The translations under genes were made by a program, and so were the position numbers. Shown piece by piece: positions 7,997 through 16,837 of a stretch of 64,000 nucleotides of DNA (its first letter is position 1; each line of letters begins with the position of its first letter). The stretch is from CBDFGE01 sp965247055 (GTDB lineage Bacteria > Chloroflexota > Dehalococcoidia > Lucifugimonadales > JAGWBF01): the NCBI GenBank assembly GCA_965247055.1, contig CBDFGE010000005.1, positions 124,001 through 188,000 of the forward strand, given 5' to 3'. The notes under the pieces were generated by a model, which saw only the letters and a list, made by a program, of their open reading frames with translations, searched no databases and was not told where the DNA came from.

Positions 7997-8779
7997 ATGG
8001 GTGAGCACCGCTGCCAGGCGAGTCGCGATTCCAAGGGGACGCTGGGCGTGGTGATCGTGGCCGCCGGCGAGAGCCGCCGCATGGGTGGTGCCGACAAGAT
8101 CTTTGCCCTCCTATTGGGCCTTCCCCTCATAGCCCACCCAGTGGACCGCTTCGAAGCAAGCCCCCTAGTCTCCGAGATCGTCCTCGTCGTGGCGCCGGAC
8201 AAGGTGGACATGAGCCGGGTCCTGGCCGAGGAACGGGGATGGGCCAAGGTCAGGTGCGTTCGGGCCGGGGGTCCCCGCCGGCAGGACTCGGTGCGTCTTG
8301 GACTGGAGGCACTGTCTCCCTGCCAGTGGGTGGCCGTCCACGATGGGGCCCGTCCCTGCCTCGATACAGGCCTCATAGAGCGAGGGGTGGAGGCTGTGGG
8401 GGAGACCGGGGCTGCGGTCGCTGCGGTCCCCGCCAAAGACACCGTCAAGGTGGTCTCCCGGGGCGGCGTTGTCGAGGCCACGCCGCCCCGGGAGACCCTC
8501 TGGCTGGTCCAGACCCCCCAGGTGTTCAGATGCGAGCTGCTGCTGGACGCCCATCGTGCCTCTGGGGCTACAGTCACCGACGACGCCTCGATGGTCGAGG
8601 GCCTTGGCCACAAGGTGAAGGTGTTCATGGGCTCCTACACCAACCTCAAAGTCACCACCTCCGAAGACCTGGCCGTAGCCGAACTCGTCCTGCGGGGCAG
8701 GCCAGGGCCAGCGGTCTGTTCCCAGGGCGCCCCCGGGCACTCGTCGCCGGCGGCGGGTCTGGGGACTGGGGGGGACTAA
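7997..8779 (+). CDS. ispD: 2-C-methyl-D-erythritol 4-phosphate cytidylyltransferase
   Basis: 260 residues. The CTP-binding motif VVIVAAGESRRMGGADK is near residues 18-34, with AVHDGARPC and the late VTDDASMVE motif also present. IspD joins MEP to CTP in the non-mevalonate isoprenoid pathway. About 20 extra C-terminal residues rich in Gly, Ala and Pro exceed the usual length. The stop overlaps the ispF start by one base, so the two are coupled. Confidence 0.92.
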   Translation: MGEHRCQASRDSKGTLGVVIVAAGESRRMGGADKIFALLLGLPLIAHPVDRFEASPLVSEIVLVVAPDKVDMSRVLAEERGWAKVRCVRAGGPRRQDSVRLGLEALSPCQWVAVHDGARPCLDTGLIERGVEAVGETGAAVAAVPAKDTVKVVSRGGVVEATPPRETLWLVQTPQVFRCELLLDAHRASGATVTDDASMVEGLGHKVKVFMGSYTNLKVTTSEDLAVAELVLRGRPGPAVCSQGAPGHSSPAAGLGTGGD

Positions 8780-9261
8780 TGGCGTCGAGAGTCGGGCTGG
8801 GCTTTGACGCCCACGCCCTGGCCGAGGGCCGGCCCCTGGTGCTGGGAGGCGTGGAGGTGCCCTTTGACAGAGGGCTGGCCGCCCACAGCGATGGGGACGT
8901 CCTGGTCCACGCCATTATGGACGCCATAATGGGTGCCGCGGGCCTCGGTGACAAGGGCGCCCACTTCCCCTCCAGCGACCCCCAGTACACTAACATTTCC
9001 AGCCTGCTGCTCCTCTCCGAGGTGGCCGAGCTCAGCCGCCGGGCTGGCTGGCGGATCGTGTACGTAGATGCTACAATGTTGGCGCAAAGGCCCTCTCTGG
9101 GCCCTTTCATCGGGAGAATGAAGGAAGGGCTAGGGGCTTCGCTCTCCATCCCTGACAGCAGCGTAAGCATTAAGGTGACGACCACGGACCATCTGGGCTT
9201 TGTGGGGAGGGAGGAGGGGATGGCCGCCTACGCCGTGGCGCTGCTAGAGGAGTCCCAATGA
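8779..9261 (+). CDS. ispF: 2-C-methyl-D-erythritol 2,4-cyclodiphosphate synthase
   Basis: 160 residues from the ATG at 8779, which shares its A with the ispD stop. A longer open frame upstream is only a shadow of ispD. Metal ligands Asp10, His12 and His44 are in GLGFDAHAL and HSDGDVLVHAI. IspF forms the cyclodiphosphate in the MEP pathway, the step after IspD and IspE. Its end overlaps cysS by four bases (ATGA). Confidence 0.93.
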   Translation: MASRVGLGFDAHALAEGRPLVLGGVEVPFDRGLAAHSDGDVLVHAIMDAIMGAAGLGDKGAHFPSSDPQYTNISSLLLLSEVAELSRRAGWRIVYVDATMLAQRPSLGPFIGRMKEGLGASLSIPDSSVSIKVTTTDHLGFVGREEGMAAYAVALLEESQ

Positions 9262-10616
9262 GGTTGTACAACACCCTCACCCGAAGGGAGCAGGAGTTCG
9301 CTCCCGCCGGGGATACTGTGAAGATGTATGTGTGTGGCATCACGCCCTACGCGCCTTGCCATGTGGGCCATGCCATGAGCTACGTCATATTCGATGTGCT
9401 GCGCCGTTATCTGGAGTACCGGGGGTACAAGGTAAACCATGTCCAGAACTTCACCGACGTAGACGACAAGATAATCAAACGGGCGCAGGAGGAAGGGATA
9501 CATCCCCGGGAGCTGGTCGAGCGGCACATAGAAGAGTTCATAGCCAGCATGGAGGCCCTCAACGTCAAGAGGGCGCTCGCTTACCCGAGGGCCACCGAGG
9601 AGGTGCCCCACATCATCAAGGTCATCGTCTCCCTGGTCGACAAAGGCTACGCTTACCCCTCTAACGGGGACGTGTATTTCAGGGTCTCTCGGGCTGAGGA
9701 TTACGGGAAGCTGAGCAACCGTACCCTCGATGGGATGATGGCGGGGGCGCGGGTAGAGGTGGCTGCCGCCAAGGAGCACCCCATGGACTTCGCCCTGTGG
9801 AAGGCGGCGAAGCCCGGGGAGCTCTTATGGGAGAGTCCCTGGGGACCGGGCCGGCCCGGGTGGCACATCGAATGCTCAGCCATGTCCCTGGTGTACCTGG
9901 GCGAGACCCTTGACATTCATGGAGGTGGGCAGGACCTTGTCTTCCCCCACCATGAAAACGAGACGGCCCAGAGTGAGGCCTATACCGGCAAGGTACCCTT
10001 TGCCAGCTTCTGGGTGCACAACGGGCTCCTGCACATGGGCGAAGACAAAATGAGCAAGTCCCTGGGTAACCTCGTGTTGCTGAAGGAAGTGTTGAAGCTC
10101 TACAGCTCCGACGCCCTCCGTGTCTTCTTCCTCTCCTCCCATTACCGGAGCCCCCTTACCTACAGCGAAGAGGGCCTCTCGTCCAACGAAAGGGCCGCCG
10201 AGCGCCTCCGCAACGCCTTCCGGAAGGGCCCGGACGACGGTCCGGTCACCCTGGACCCCGAGCCGTACAAGCAGCGTTTCCTTCAGGCGATGGACTCAGA
10301 CCTGAATACGGCCCAGGCCCTGGCGGCCCTATTCGACCTGGCCCGGGAGATAAACCGCGCTAGGGAGGAGTCCACGGGCGTGACACGGGCGCAGGAGACC
10401 CTGAACGAGCTGGGCAGAGTCTTGGGCCTCACCTTCCGCGGTCCCGCCACCGGTGCCTCCGGGGATGAGGAGCCCTTCATACGGCTGCTGGTTGATGTGA
10501 GGGCGGAGGCCAGGGCGACCAAACAGTATGCTCTGGCCGACCAGATACGGGCCCGCCTGGCCGACCTGGGAGTGGTGCTGGAGGACGCGCCCCAGGGTAC
10601 TGTCTGGCACCGCTGA
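9258..10616 (+). CDS. cysS: Cysteinyl-tRNA synthetase
   Basis: 452 residues, normal length. The class I HIGH motif reads HVGH at residues 35-38, the zinc ligand Cys26 is in YVCGITPY, and KMSKS is present as DKMSKSLGN. The enzyme charges tRNA(Cys). The start overlaps ispF and the stop overlaps the next ATG (TGATG), placing four genes in one tight operon. Confidence 0.95.
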   Translation: MRLYNTLTRREQEFAPAGDTVKMYVCGITPYAPCHVGHAMSYVIFDVLRRYLEYRGYKVNHVQNFTDVDDKIIKRAQEEGIHPRELVERHIEEFIASMEALNVKRALAYPRATEEVPHIIKVIVSLVDKGYAYPSNGDVYFRVSRAEDYGKLSNRTLDGMMAGARVEVAAAKEHPMDFALWKAAKPGELLWESPWGPGRPGWHIECSAMSLVYLGETLDIHGGGQDLVFPHHENETAQSEAYTGKVPFASFWVHNGLLHMGEDKMSKSLGNLVLLKEVLKLYSSDALRVFFLSSHYRSPLTYSEEGLSSNERAAERLRNAFRKGPDDGPVTLDPEPYKQRFLQAMDSDLNTAQALAALFDLAREINRAREESTGVTRAQETLNELGRVLGLTFRGPATGASGDEEPFIRLLVDVRAEARATKQYALADQIRARLADLGVVLEDAPQGTVWHR

Positions 10617-12022
10617 TGTCGGGCATGATCGACTCCGGCCTCATCGGTTCGTTGGCTCGTGCCCTGGGCCTGGATAACGTGTCCACCGACCCCGCCCAGC
10701 TTGACCGCTACTCCACCGATGCCCTGACCCCCTTTCGGGCATTCAGGGCCGCGGCGTGCCTTCAGAGGACTGCAGACGTGGTCGTCTACCCCCACTCGGT
10801 GCAGCAGGTGGTGGAGGTAGTCAAGCTCGCTTCATCCCACAAGGTCCCGGTGGTCCCTTATGGGGGTGGTACCGGCGTCATGGGTGCGGCCCTTCCGGTC
10901 CGAGGAGGCATCGTGATGGACCTCAAGGGGCTAAACAGGGTGCTAGAGGTGAGCCCCGTCGACCGGACGGCGCTGGTGGAGGGGGGTATCGTGCTGGAAG
11001 ACCTGGCGACGGCCCTGGAGTCGCAGGGCTTGATGCTGGGGCACGACCCCTGGAGCGTGCCCATCGCCACCGTGGCCGGCGCCATCTCCACCAACGGGGT
11101 TGGCTACCGGGCCGCCAGTTACGGGCCCATGGGCGAGCAGGTGTTGGGCCTGGAGGTGGTGCTTCCCGATGGCCGGGTCCTCAATACCCGCTCGGTACCC
11201 AAGTATTCCTCCGGCCCCAATTTGAACCACCTTTTCATAGGCAGCGAGGGGAGCCTCGGAATTATCACCAAGGCGACCCTCAGGGTCTTCCGCCTGCCCG
11301 AGAGACGGTCCTTCGCCACCTTTGGCTTTGACTCCTTTGACCGGGGCTTCAGTGCCGTGGGCGAGCTGTTCGGGCTGGGTTTGATTCCTACTCTCGTAGA
11401 CCTGACGGAGGAGGACGAGCCCGGTGGTGAGGGCGGTGTCCGGCTCTACATGATGTACGAGGGCTACAGGGAGGGAGTATCCGCCCAGAAGCGCCGCTCA
11501 GCACAGGTGTGCCGGGGCCTCGGCGGTACGGACCTGGGGCCGAGAGAGACTGCCCATTACTGGAAGGTCCGCTACAGTAGTGGTGAGAGCTACCGCAGGG
11601 AGATGCTGAACCAGCCCCGCAGCGTCCGGTGGCGACGTCCCGGCGGGAGCTTCGAGTACCTCCACTTGGCCCTGCCGGTGTCCAGGGTACTGGACTATCG
11701 CCGCTCCTGCGAAGAGGTACTGCGCAGGCATGGGATCAGTGTGCGCGAGTACGCGATATGGACTCAACCCGAGCTCTTCTCCATGCTGCTGGTGCCGGCG
11801 AGGGAGACTGCCGACACGTCCTCGGACGGCCTCGCCCAGACGGTTGACGAAGTGCTCACCCTGGCCCAGGACATGGGCGGCAGTATGGAGTACTGCCATG
11901 GCGTGGGGGTGAAGCTTGCCCATCTGCTGCCACGGGAGATGGGCGTGGGCTACGCCGTCGCCAAGGCGATAAAGGGAGTCCTCGACCCCCACGACATCAT
12001 GAACCCGGGGAAGATCTACTAA
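10616..12022 (+). CDS. FAD-binding oxidase of the GlcD/vanillyl-alcohol oxidase type
   Basis: 468 residues. The PP-loop VVPYGGGTGVMGAALP and GGIVMDLKGLNRVLEV mark an FAD_binding_4 domain, followed by SEGSLGIITKATLR and a GlcD-like C-terminal cap ending in LDPHDIMNPGKIY. Members oxidise 2-hydroxyacids such as glycolate or lactate, or alkyl-dihydroxyacetone phosphate; His-rich YCHGVGVKLAH is the usual late catalytic segment. It is coupled to cysS by a one-base overlap, but no functional link is obvious. Substrate unknown. Confidence 0.85.
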   Translation: MSGMIDSGLIGSLARALGLDNVSTDPAQLDRYSTDALTPFRAFRAAACLQRTADVVVYPHSVQQVVEVVKLASSHKVPVVPYGGGTGVMGAALPVRGGIVMDLKGLNRVLEVSPVDRTALVEGGIVLEDLATALESQGLMLGHDPWSVPIATVAGAISTNGVGYRAASYGPMGEQVLGLEVVLPDGRVLNTRSVPKYSSGPNLNHLFIGSEGSLGIITKATLRVFRLPERRSFATFGFDSFDRGFSAVGELFGLGLIPTLVDLTEEDEPGGEGGVRLYMMYEGYREGVSAQKRRSAQVCRGLGGTDLGPRETAHYWKVRYSSGESYRREMLNQPRSVRWRRPGGSFEYLHLALPVSRVLDYRRSCEEVLRRHGISVREYAIWTQPELFSMLLVPARETADTSSDGLAQTVDEVLTLAQDMGGSMEYCHGVGVKLAHLLPREMGVGYAVAKAIKGVLDPHDIMNPGKIY

Positions 12023-12027
12023 AAGAG

Positions 12028-14475
12028 CTACCGTGCGGCGCTGGACGCAAGCAGCGCCTTGTTGAAGGTCAGTCCCTTGTCGCCGCTCTCCACCAGTATA
12101 TGGTCGCCGGGCTTCAACTCCCCTGCCAGGATTGCCTTGGACATGGGGTTCTCTAGGTGCCGCTGGATCGCCCGGCGCAGCGGCCTTGCCCCGAAGGTCG
12201 GGTCGAATCCCTCTCCGGCAAGCCACTTGCGTGCCTCGGGGGTGAGCTCGAAGGTGATGTTCCGGTCCTCCAGGCGCTTCTGGACCTCGGCGGCCATCAG
12301 GCCCACGATCTGCTCGATCTGCTCCTGGCTGAGGGGATGGAATATGATGATCTCGTCTATCCTGTTCAGGAACTCGGGACGGAAGGCCCGCTTCAGGGCG
12401 TCCTGAACGGAGTCGCGCAGACGTTGCTCGTCTATGACGTCCCTGCCGTCCCTGCGGAAGCCGAAGGGCTGGCGGCCCACCTCCCCCGTGCCCAGATTGC
12501 TGGTCATTATGACCACCGTGTTCCGGAAGTCGACGGTCCGGCCGTGGCCGTCCGTAAGACGCCCGTCCTCCAGGATCTGGAGCAACACGTTGAACACGTC
12601 TGGATGGGCCTTTTCGATCTCGTCGAACAGGATGACGCGGAAGGGATGCCTGCGCACAGCCTCGGTAAGCTGGCCTCCCTCGTCGAAGCCCACGTAACCC
12701 GGGGGCGCGCCAGTGAGGCGGGATACGGTGTGTTTCTCCATGTACTCGGACATGTCCACCCGGACCATGTTGGCCTCGTCGTCGAAGAGGAACTCCGAAA
12801 GGGCCCGGGCCAGCTCCGTCTTCCCCACGCCGGTGGGGCCCAGGAAGATGAAGCTGCCTATGGGACGTTTGGGGTCGGCGAGCCCGGAGCGGGCGCGGCG
12901 AATCGCCTCGGAGACGGCTACCACGGCCTCTTCCTGTCCCACTACCCGCCGGTGCAGGCTGTCCTCCATATGGACCAGCCGTTCGGCTTCCTCCTCCAGG
13001 AGGTTGGACAGGGGGATGCCGGTCCATTTGGAGATGAGCTGGGCGATGACCTCGGCGTCCACTATCATGTCTATCTTCTTGTCGCGAAGCCAGTCATCCC
13101 TCCCGCGGGTGTACTCTTGCTCCAGGCGCAGCCGCTCCATCTTCAGCTGGGCAGCCTGCTCGTAGTCGGAGCGTTGGGCCGCGGCTTCCTCCTCGTGGCT
13201 GACTTCCTGGATTCGCCTTTCCGTGGACTTCAGGTTAGCGGGGAGGCTATCGGCGTCGATGCGTAGCTTGCTGGCCGCCTCGTCTATCAGGTCCACCGCC
13301 TTGTCGGGCAGGTGACGGTCGGTGATGTAGCGATTGCTCAGGCGGGCTGCGGCCGTCAGAGCAGAGTCCTCTATCTTGACCTTGTGGTGGGCCTCATAGC
13401 GTGGCCGGAGCGCCCTCAGGACCTCAATCGTCTCCTCTACGCTAGGCTCCTCCAGGTAAATGGACTGGAAACGTCTTTCTAGCGCCGAGTCCTTCTCGAT
13501 GTACTTGCGGTACTCGTCGGTAGTGGTCGCCCCGATGCACTGGAGCTCTCCCCGCTGTAGCGCCGGCTTTAGCAGGTTGCTGGCGTCGATAGCGCCCTCG
13601 GCCGCGCCGGCGCCAACTACGGTGTGGATCTCGTCGATGAACAGGATAACCTCTCCCTGGGCGCTCTTGACCTCGTCCATGACGGCCTTGAGCCGCTCTT
13701 CGAACTCGCCCCTGAACTTGCTACCCGCCACCAGGGCGCCCATGTCCAGGGTCAGCAGCCGGCGCCCCTTGAGGATGTCGGGCACGTCCCCGGCGACGAT
13801 CCGCTGGGCGAGACCTTCGGCGATGGCCGTCTTGCCGACGCCAGCCTCCCCGATGATCACGGGGTTATTCTTCTTGCGCCGGGTGAGGGTCTGCATAACC
13901 CTCCGCACCTCTTCATCCCGGCCCACCACCGGGTCCAACTTCCCTTCCCGGGCCAGCTCCGTGAGGTCGATGCTATACTTCTCCAGGGAGCGGTACTTGC
14001 TCTCGGCCCTGGGGTCGGTCACCCTGTGGGTGCCCCTTATCTGCATGAGGGCACGGTACACCTTCTCCTGGTCGACTCCCTGCTCTTTGAGGATCAGGGC
14101 GGCCTCCCCTTTTCGCTCCATGGTGGCGCCGATGAGGAGGTGCTCGGTGCCGATGAACTCGTCCTTGAGGCGCTCGGCCTCGGCCCTGGCATTGTCCAGC
14201 AGGCGGGCGGCCCTGGGGGTCGCATATATCTGGCCCGCCTCGTAGGCCACCTTGGGGGAGCTTTCCAGCACCTGTCTCAAACGCCCCATGACCCCCTCCA
14301 CCGAGACGCCCAGGCTCTCCAGTATGTCGGCGGGGAGCCCGTGCTCCAGCTCGAGGAGGGAGAGGAGGACGTGCTCTACGTCCCACTGGCTATTGCTGTA
14401 GCGCCGCACCACCTCCTGGGAGTTGGCCAGCACCTCCTGGGCCTGCTCGGTAAACTTCTCGGGTCTCAACACCAT
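12028..14475 (-). CDS. clpC: ClpC-type AAA+ chaperone ATPase
   Basis: 815 residues. An N-terminal Clp repeat domain (FTEQAQEVLANSQEVVRR) precedes D1 with Walker A GEAGVGKTAIAEG and Walker B VILFIDEIHT. A short middle region of UVR type then leads to D2 with GPTGVGKTELARAL. The short middle domain and overall length fit ClpC better than ClpB, whose coiled coil is longer. It unfolds proteins for ClpP or for disaggregation. It is the last gene of the dnaJ-like, hspR, clp set, 12 bases after hspR, and so is probably under HspR control. Confidence 0.88.
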   Translation of the reverse strand: MVLRPEKFTEQAQEVLANSQEVVRRYSNSQWDVEHVLLSLLELEHGLPADILESLGVSVEGVMGRLRQVLESSPKVAYEAGQIYATPRAARLLDNARAEAERLKDEFIGTEHLLIGATMERKGEAALILKEQGVDQEKVYRALMQIRGTHRVTDPRAESKYRSLEKYSIDLTELAREGKLDPVVGRDEEVRRVMQTLTRRKKNNPVIIGEAGVGKTAIAEGLAQRIVAGDVPDILKGRRLLTLDMGALVAGSKFRGEFEERLKAVMDEVKSAQGEVILFIDEIHTVVGAGAAEGAIDASNLLKPALQRGELQCIGATTTDEYRKYIEKDSALERRFQSIYLEEPSVEETIEVLRALRPRYEAHHKVKIEDSALTAAARLSNRYITDRHLPDKAVDLIDEAASKLRIDADSLPANLKSTERRIQEVSHEEEAAAQRSDYEQAAQLKMERLRLEQEYTRGRDDWLRDKKIDMIVDAEVIAQLISKWTGIPLSNLLEEEAERLVHMEDSLHRRVVGQEEAVVAVSEAIRRARSGLADPKRPIGSFIFLGPTGVGKTELARALSEFLFDDEANMVRVDMSEYMEKHTVSRLTGAPPGYVGFDEGGQLTEAVRRHPFRVILFDEIEKAHPDVFNVLLQILEDGRLTDGHGRTVDFRNTVVIMTSNLGTGEVGRQPFGFRRDGRDVIDEQRLRDSVQDALKRAFRPEFLNRIDEIIIFHPLSQEQIEQIVGLMAAEVQKRLEDRNITFELTPEARKWLAGEGFDPTFGARPLRRAIQRHLENPMSKAILAGELKPGDHILVESGDKGLTFNKALLASSAAR

Positions 14476-14487
14476 ATCTACGCCTCC

Positions 14488-14829
14488 TTAGCCTGTCCGG
14501 TCGGGGTCACTGCGACGCAGACCTCTGACTTCGTCCATCAGCCGGTTCATCTCCTGTTCCATGTGGACCATCCGGTCCATGAGCTTCAGCACGACCTCCA
14601 CACCTGCCAGGTTGATGCCCATGTCGTCGGTGAGGGCCTTTATCCTCTTGAGCTTCTCTATCTCCCTGGGGGAGTAGAGGCGCCGCCTGCCCTCGCTACG
14701 GGAAGGTGCCACCAGGCCGACCCGCTCGTAGTAGCGTAGGGTCTGGGCATGCACTCCCACCATGCGGGAGGCTATGCTGATGACATAGCACGGTTCGTGC
14801 TCGAATCCACTGTCTGTAGTCAAATCCAT
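14488..14829 (-). CDS. hspR: HspR-like MerR-family heat-shock repressor
   Basis: 113 residues. MerR-type winged helix with YVISIASRMVGVHAQTLRYY and ERVGLVAPSRSEGRRRLYS. HspR represses chaperone genes through HAIR operators and usually uses DnaK as co-repressor. The gene starts on the last base of the dnaJ-like gene and is followed by clpC, the classic order. A HAIR-like sequence lies in the divergent promoter region at 15825-15844. Confidence 0.88.
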   Translation of the reverse strand: MDLTTDSGFEHEPCYVISIASRMVGVHAQTLRYYERVGLVAPSRSEGRRRLYSPREIEKLKRIKALTDDMGINLAGVEVVLKLMDRMVHMEQEMNRLMDEVRGLRRSDPDRTG

Positions 14830-15719
14830 TATCTCCTGGCCGAGCGAAGCTCTCTGAGCTGATGGAACAGCTTGAGCTCTTCGTCGCTCAGGCCCCTGGG
14901 CAGCTCGACCTTCACCGTGGCGTGGAGGTTCCCACTGGAGCCCGGGTTGTTCAGGCGGGGCATCCCCCGGCCGGCGAGGCGGAAGGTCTGGCCGTTCCGG
15001 GTGTCGGGAGGCACAGTTAACATAACCTTACCCTTCAGTGTGGGGACCGCTACCTCTCCGCCCAGCACCGCGTCCACCAGGGGCAGCTCCACGTCTGTGT
15101 GCAGGTCGGCACCGCTGCGCCGGAACCGGGGATGGGGGCGGACCGAGACCTGAAGGTAGATGTCCTGGTGCCGGCCGTTGCCGGGGGATATATGGACCTT
15201 GGAGCCGGTGTCCACGCCCGGCGGGATCTTCACCTCCAGCCGCTGGGCGGGCGCACGAGGGTCGGAGCCCGGGAGCTCCACGTAGCGAGTCGTCCCGCTG
15301 TAGGCCTCCTCCAGAGTTGTTTTCAGGCGATATTCCACCCTGGAGGGGCCGGAGGCCCTCGTCCCGGAGAGCATCTCTTCGAAGATAGCGCCCGTGGAGA
15401 AGCCGCCGAAGCCGATGGTGTTACCCTGCCGCTCCCACTCCAGGGGCCAGCCGGAGAAGCTGCCGCTCCTGGACGCCCGTGCCCGCTCTATCTCGTCGGC
15501 GTGCTTCCAGTTCTCTCCGTACTTATCGTACTTGCCGCGTTTGTCCGGGTCGGACAGGACTTCGTAGGCCGCGTTGATTCGCTTGAATCTCTCCTCGGCC
15601 TCGCTGTTGCCCGGGTTTAGGTCGGGATGATACTTCCTGGCCAGCCTGCGGTAGGTCTGCTTTATCTCCTTGTCCGACGCGCTCTTGGACACGCCCAGTA
15701 GCTCATAGAAGTTGTCCAT
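14829..15719 (-). CDS. DnaJ-type co-chaperone without zinc finger (CbpA-like)
   Basis: 296 residues. The J domain spans 1-68 with the HPD tripeptide in RKYHPDLNP. The middle is a short Gly/Ser-rich linker with no CXXCXGXG repeats, and the DnaJ C-terminal domain follows. This is the CbpA/DnaJ2 layout. It stimulates DnaK, which is not in the window. First gene of the hspR-clpC operon, with its own strong promoter. Confidence 0.9.
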   Translation of the reverse strand: MDNFYELLGVSKSASDKEIKQTYRRLARKYHPDLNPGNSEAEERFKRINAAYEVLSDPDKRGKYDKYGENWKHADEIERARASRSGSFSGWPLEWERQGNTIGFGGFSTGAIFEEMLSGTRASGPSRVEYRLKTTLEEAYSGTTRYVELPGSDPRAPAQRLEVKIPPGVDTGSKVHISPGNGRHQDIYLQVSVRPHPRFRRSGADLHTDVELPLVDAVLGGEVAVPTLKGKVMLTVPPDTRNGQTFRLAGRGMPRLNNPGSSGNLHATVKVELPRGLSDEELKLFHQLRELRSARR

Positions 15720-15745
15720 GTTATTGTATCAACCTTCCAGGCTTA

Positions 15746-15774
15746 ATTCTAACGCCACTCTACCTGATTGTCAA
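15746..15774 (-). promoter_or_regulatory. Promoter of the dnaJ-hspR-clpC operon
   Basis: On the minus strand TTGACA, 17 bases, TAGAAT, about 27 bases from -10 to the start codon at 15719. Near-consensus. Confidence 0.7.
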
Positions 15775-15824
15775 TACTTATGGTAGGATGTTATGACTAA
15801 TGATCTGATGTAACCAGAATGATA

Positions 15825-15854
15825 CTTGACAAGTAGAACTCAATTTTATCTAAT
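15825..15854 (+). promoter_or_regulatory. hsp20 promoter overlapping a HAIR-like operator
   Basis: TTGACA (15826-15831), 17 bases, TCTAAT (15849-15854). Inside it CTTGA (15825-15829) and ACTCAA (15838-15843) resemble the HspR inverted repeat CTTGAGT-N7-ACTCAAG, with one arm degenerate and spacing one base shorter. HspR binding here would block RNA polymerase. Confidence 0.55.
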
Positions 15855-15938
15855 GGCAATTGGCAGGTAGAGCAAGGGCCAAGGGCCAAAGCCCAAAAAG
15901 CGCGACTACCTGACATCACCTCGGAGGAGGAGTAGAGA

Positions 15939-16418
15939 ATGTTACTGAAACGTTGGGAACCCCTGGCGGACCTGAGGAGGATGGATGCCGAGATGGACCG
16001 CATGTGGCGGCACATGGTTCGACCGTCCTTCGTATGGCGTCGCTTGCGGGTAGAGGACGGCCACGTGGCCATGGACATCTTCCAGGACGGGGACAATCTG
16101 GTGGTGCGTGCGGCGGTGCCCGGGGTCGGGCCGGAGGATCTGGAGGTGACCGTCACCGGCGAGGTCCTGACTGTTAATGGAGCGGCCAGCTCCGAGAAGG
16201 AGGTCAAAGAGGAGGACTACCTGCATCGAGAGCGCCGCCTCGGGTCCTTCCGGCGGAGGGTGGCCCTGCCCCATGGCCTTGATGTCGAGAAAACGGCCGC
16301 CGCCTATGCCAACGGGGTGCTCACGGTGACCATCCCCAGGAGCGAGGCGGAGAAGCCCAAGTCCATCAAGATCAACGTCGAGGCTGGGAAAGGCACGAAG
16401 AAGGCCGAAGGGAGCTAA
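15939..16418 (+). CDS. Hsp20 small heat-shock protein
   Basis: 159 residues. N-terminal MLLKRWEPLADLRRMDAEMD, an alpha-crystallin domain at about 45-145 with the motif ANGVLTVTIPR, and a Lys-rich tail. It holds unfolding proteins for refolding. Start is supported by GGAGGAGG upstream. It faces the dnaJ-hspR-clpC operon across about 220 bases carrying both promoters, which suggests joint heat-shock control. Confidence 0.92.
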   Translation: MLLKRWEPLADLRRMDAEMDRMWRHMVRPSFVWRRLRVEDGHVAMDIFQDGDNLVVRAAVPGVGPEDLEVTVTGEVLTVNGAASSEKEVKEEDYLHRERRLGSFRRRVALPHGLDVEKTAAAYANGVLTVTIPRSEAEKPKSIKINVEAGKGTKKAEGS

Positions 16419-16446
16419 CTGCTCCCTTCGGCGCTCCAGCATAGAA

Positions 16447-16479
16447 GGGGGCTCCCGGGGTAACACCCCAGGAGCCCCC
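16447..16479 (+). terminator. Terminator hairpin after hsp20
   Basis: GGGGGCTCCCGGGG and CCCCAGGAGCCCCC around a TAACA loop form a strong stem. The T-run is missing, so rho independence is not certain. Confidence 0.65.
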
Positions 16480-16808
16480 TGCCCCAAGTGTAATAGACCG
16501 GCAACGGGGTGTGGGTCTGTTTTCCGGGTGCTATTCACCGGTCCACTACATACTTCTTGTACGCCGTCGGACAGTCGGCAGATTTCTCCCGTCCGGAGTT
16601 ACACCGAACCCGCATTGGGTGGTGTCACCCTACATTTACTACGCCGTTCCGCTCGATAATAGTCGTAGTAGGAGCACGCGCCTGGCGCGGACCTCCGGGT
16701 GCGTCGAGTTGGACCTATGGAATGGATGCTGTTCGGTGGGGCCGTGACTATCGTGTTGGTCCTGGCGGCGGCGGCCGTAGGCACCAGCAGAGGCTAGATT
16801 AGCTTAGC
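16480..16808. other. Non-coding gap after hsp20
   Basis: About 330 bases. Two overlapping open frames here lack recognisable content, ribosome sites and normal codon use. Only the 26-codon frame at 16717-16797 looks possible. Confidence 0.35.
16717..16797 (+). CDS. Possible 26-residue single-pass membrane peptide
   Basis: ATG to TAG gives MEWMLFGGAVTIVLVLAAAA and six more residues, a single hydrophobic helix with a basic tail. No clear ribosome site. It is reported because length and composition fit small bacterial membrane peptides; chance is quite possible. Confidence 0.25.
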   Translation: MEWMLFGGAVTIVLVLAAAAVGTSRG

Positions 16809-16837
16809 CCGGGCCGCCTGCTGGAAGGCCGGCCCGG
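16809..16837 (-). terminator. Hairpin directly after the cNMP-binding gene
   Basis: CCGGGCCG and CGGCCCGG around a 13-base loop, touching the stop codon at 16838. Probably terminates the minus-strand gene; it could also act in the other direction. Confidence 0.5.

Noticed and set aside
8239..9261. Long ispF reading frame with 180 extra N-terminal residues
   Set aside because: The extra part is ispD in another frame. IspF begins at the ATG at 8779 that overlaps the ispD stop.
11498..13027. 509-codon frame across the ends of the FAD oxidase and clpC genes
   Set aside because: It overlaps two well-identified genes and has low-complexity Arg/Gly/Pro composition typical of shadows.
12028..14475. 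ClpB rather than ClpC
   Set aside because: The heat-shock operon context suggests ClpB, but the middle domain is short with a UVR-like segment, which fits ClpC better. Not fully excluded.
16509..16802. Frames of 97 and 78 codons after hsp20
   Set aside because: Overlapping frames without ribosome sites and with irregular composition.
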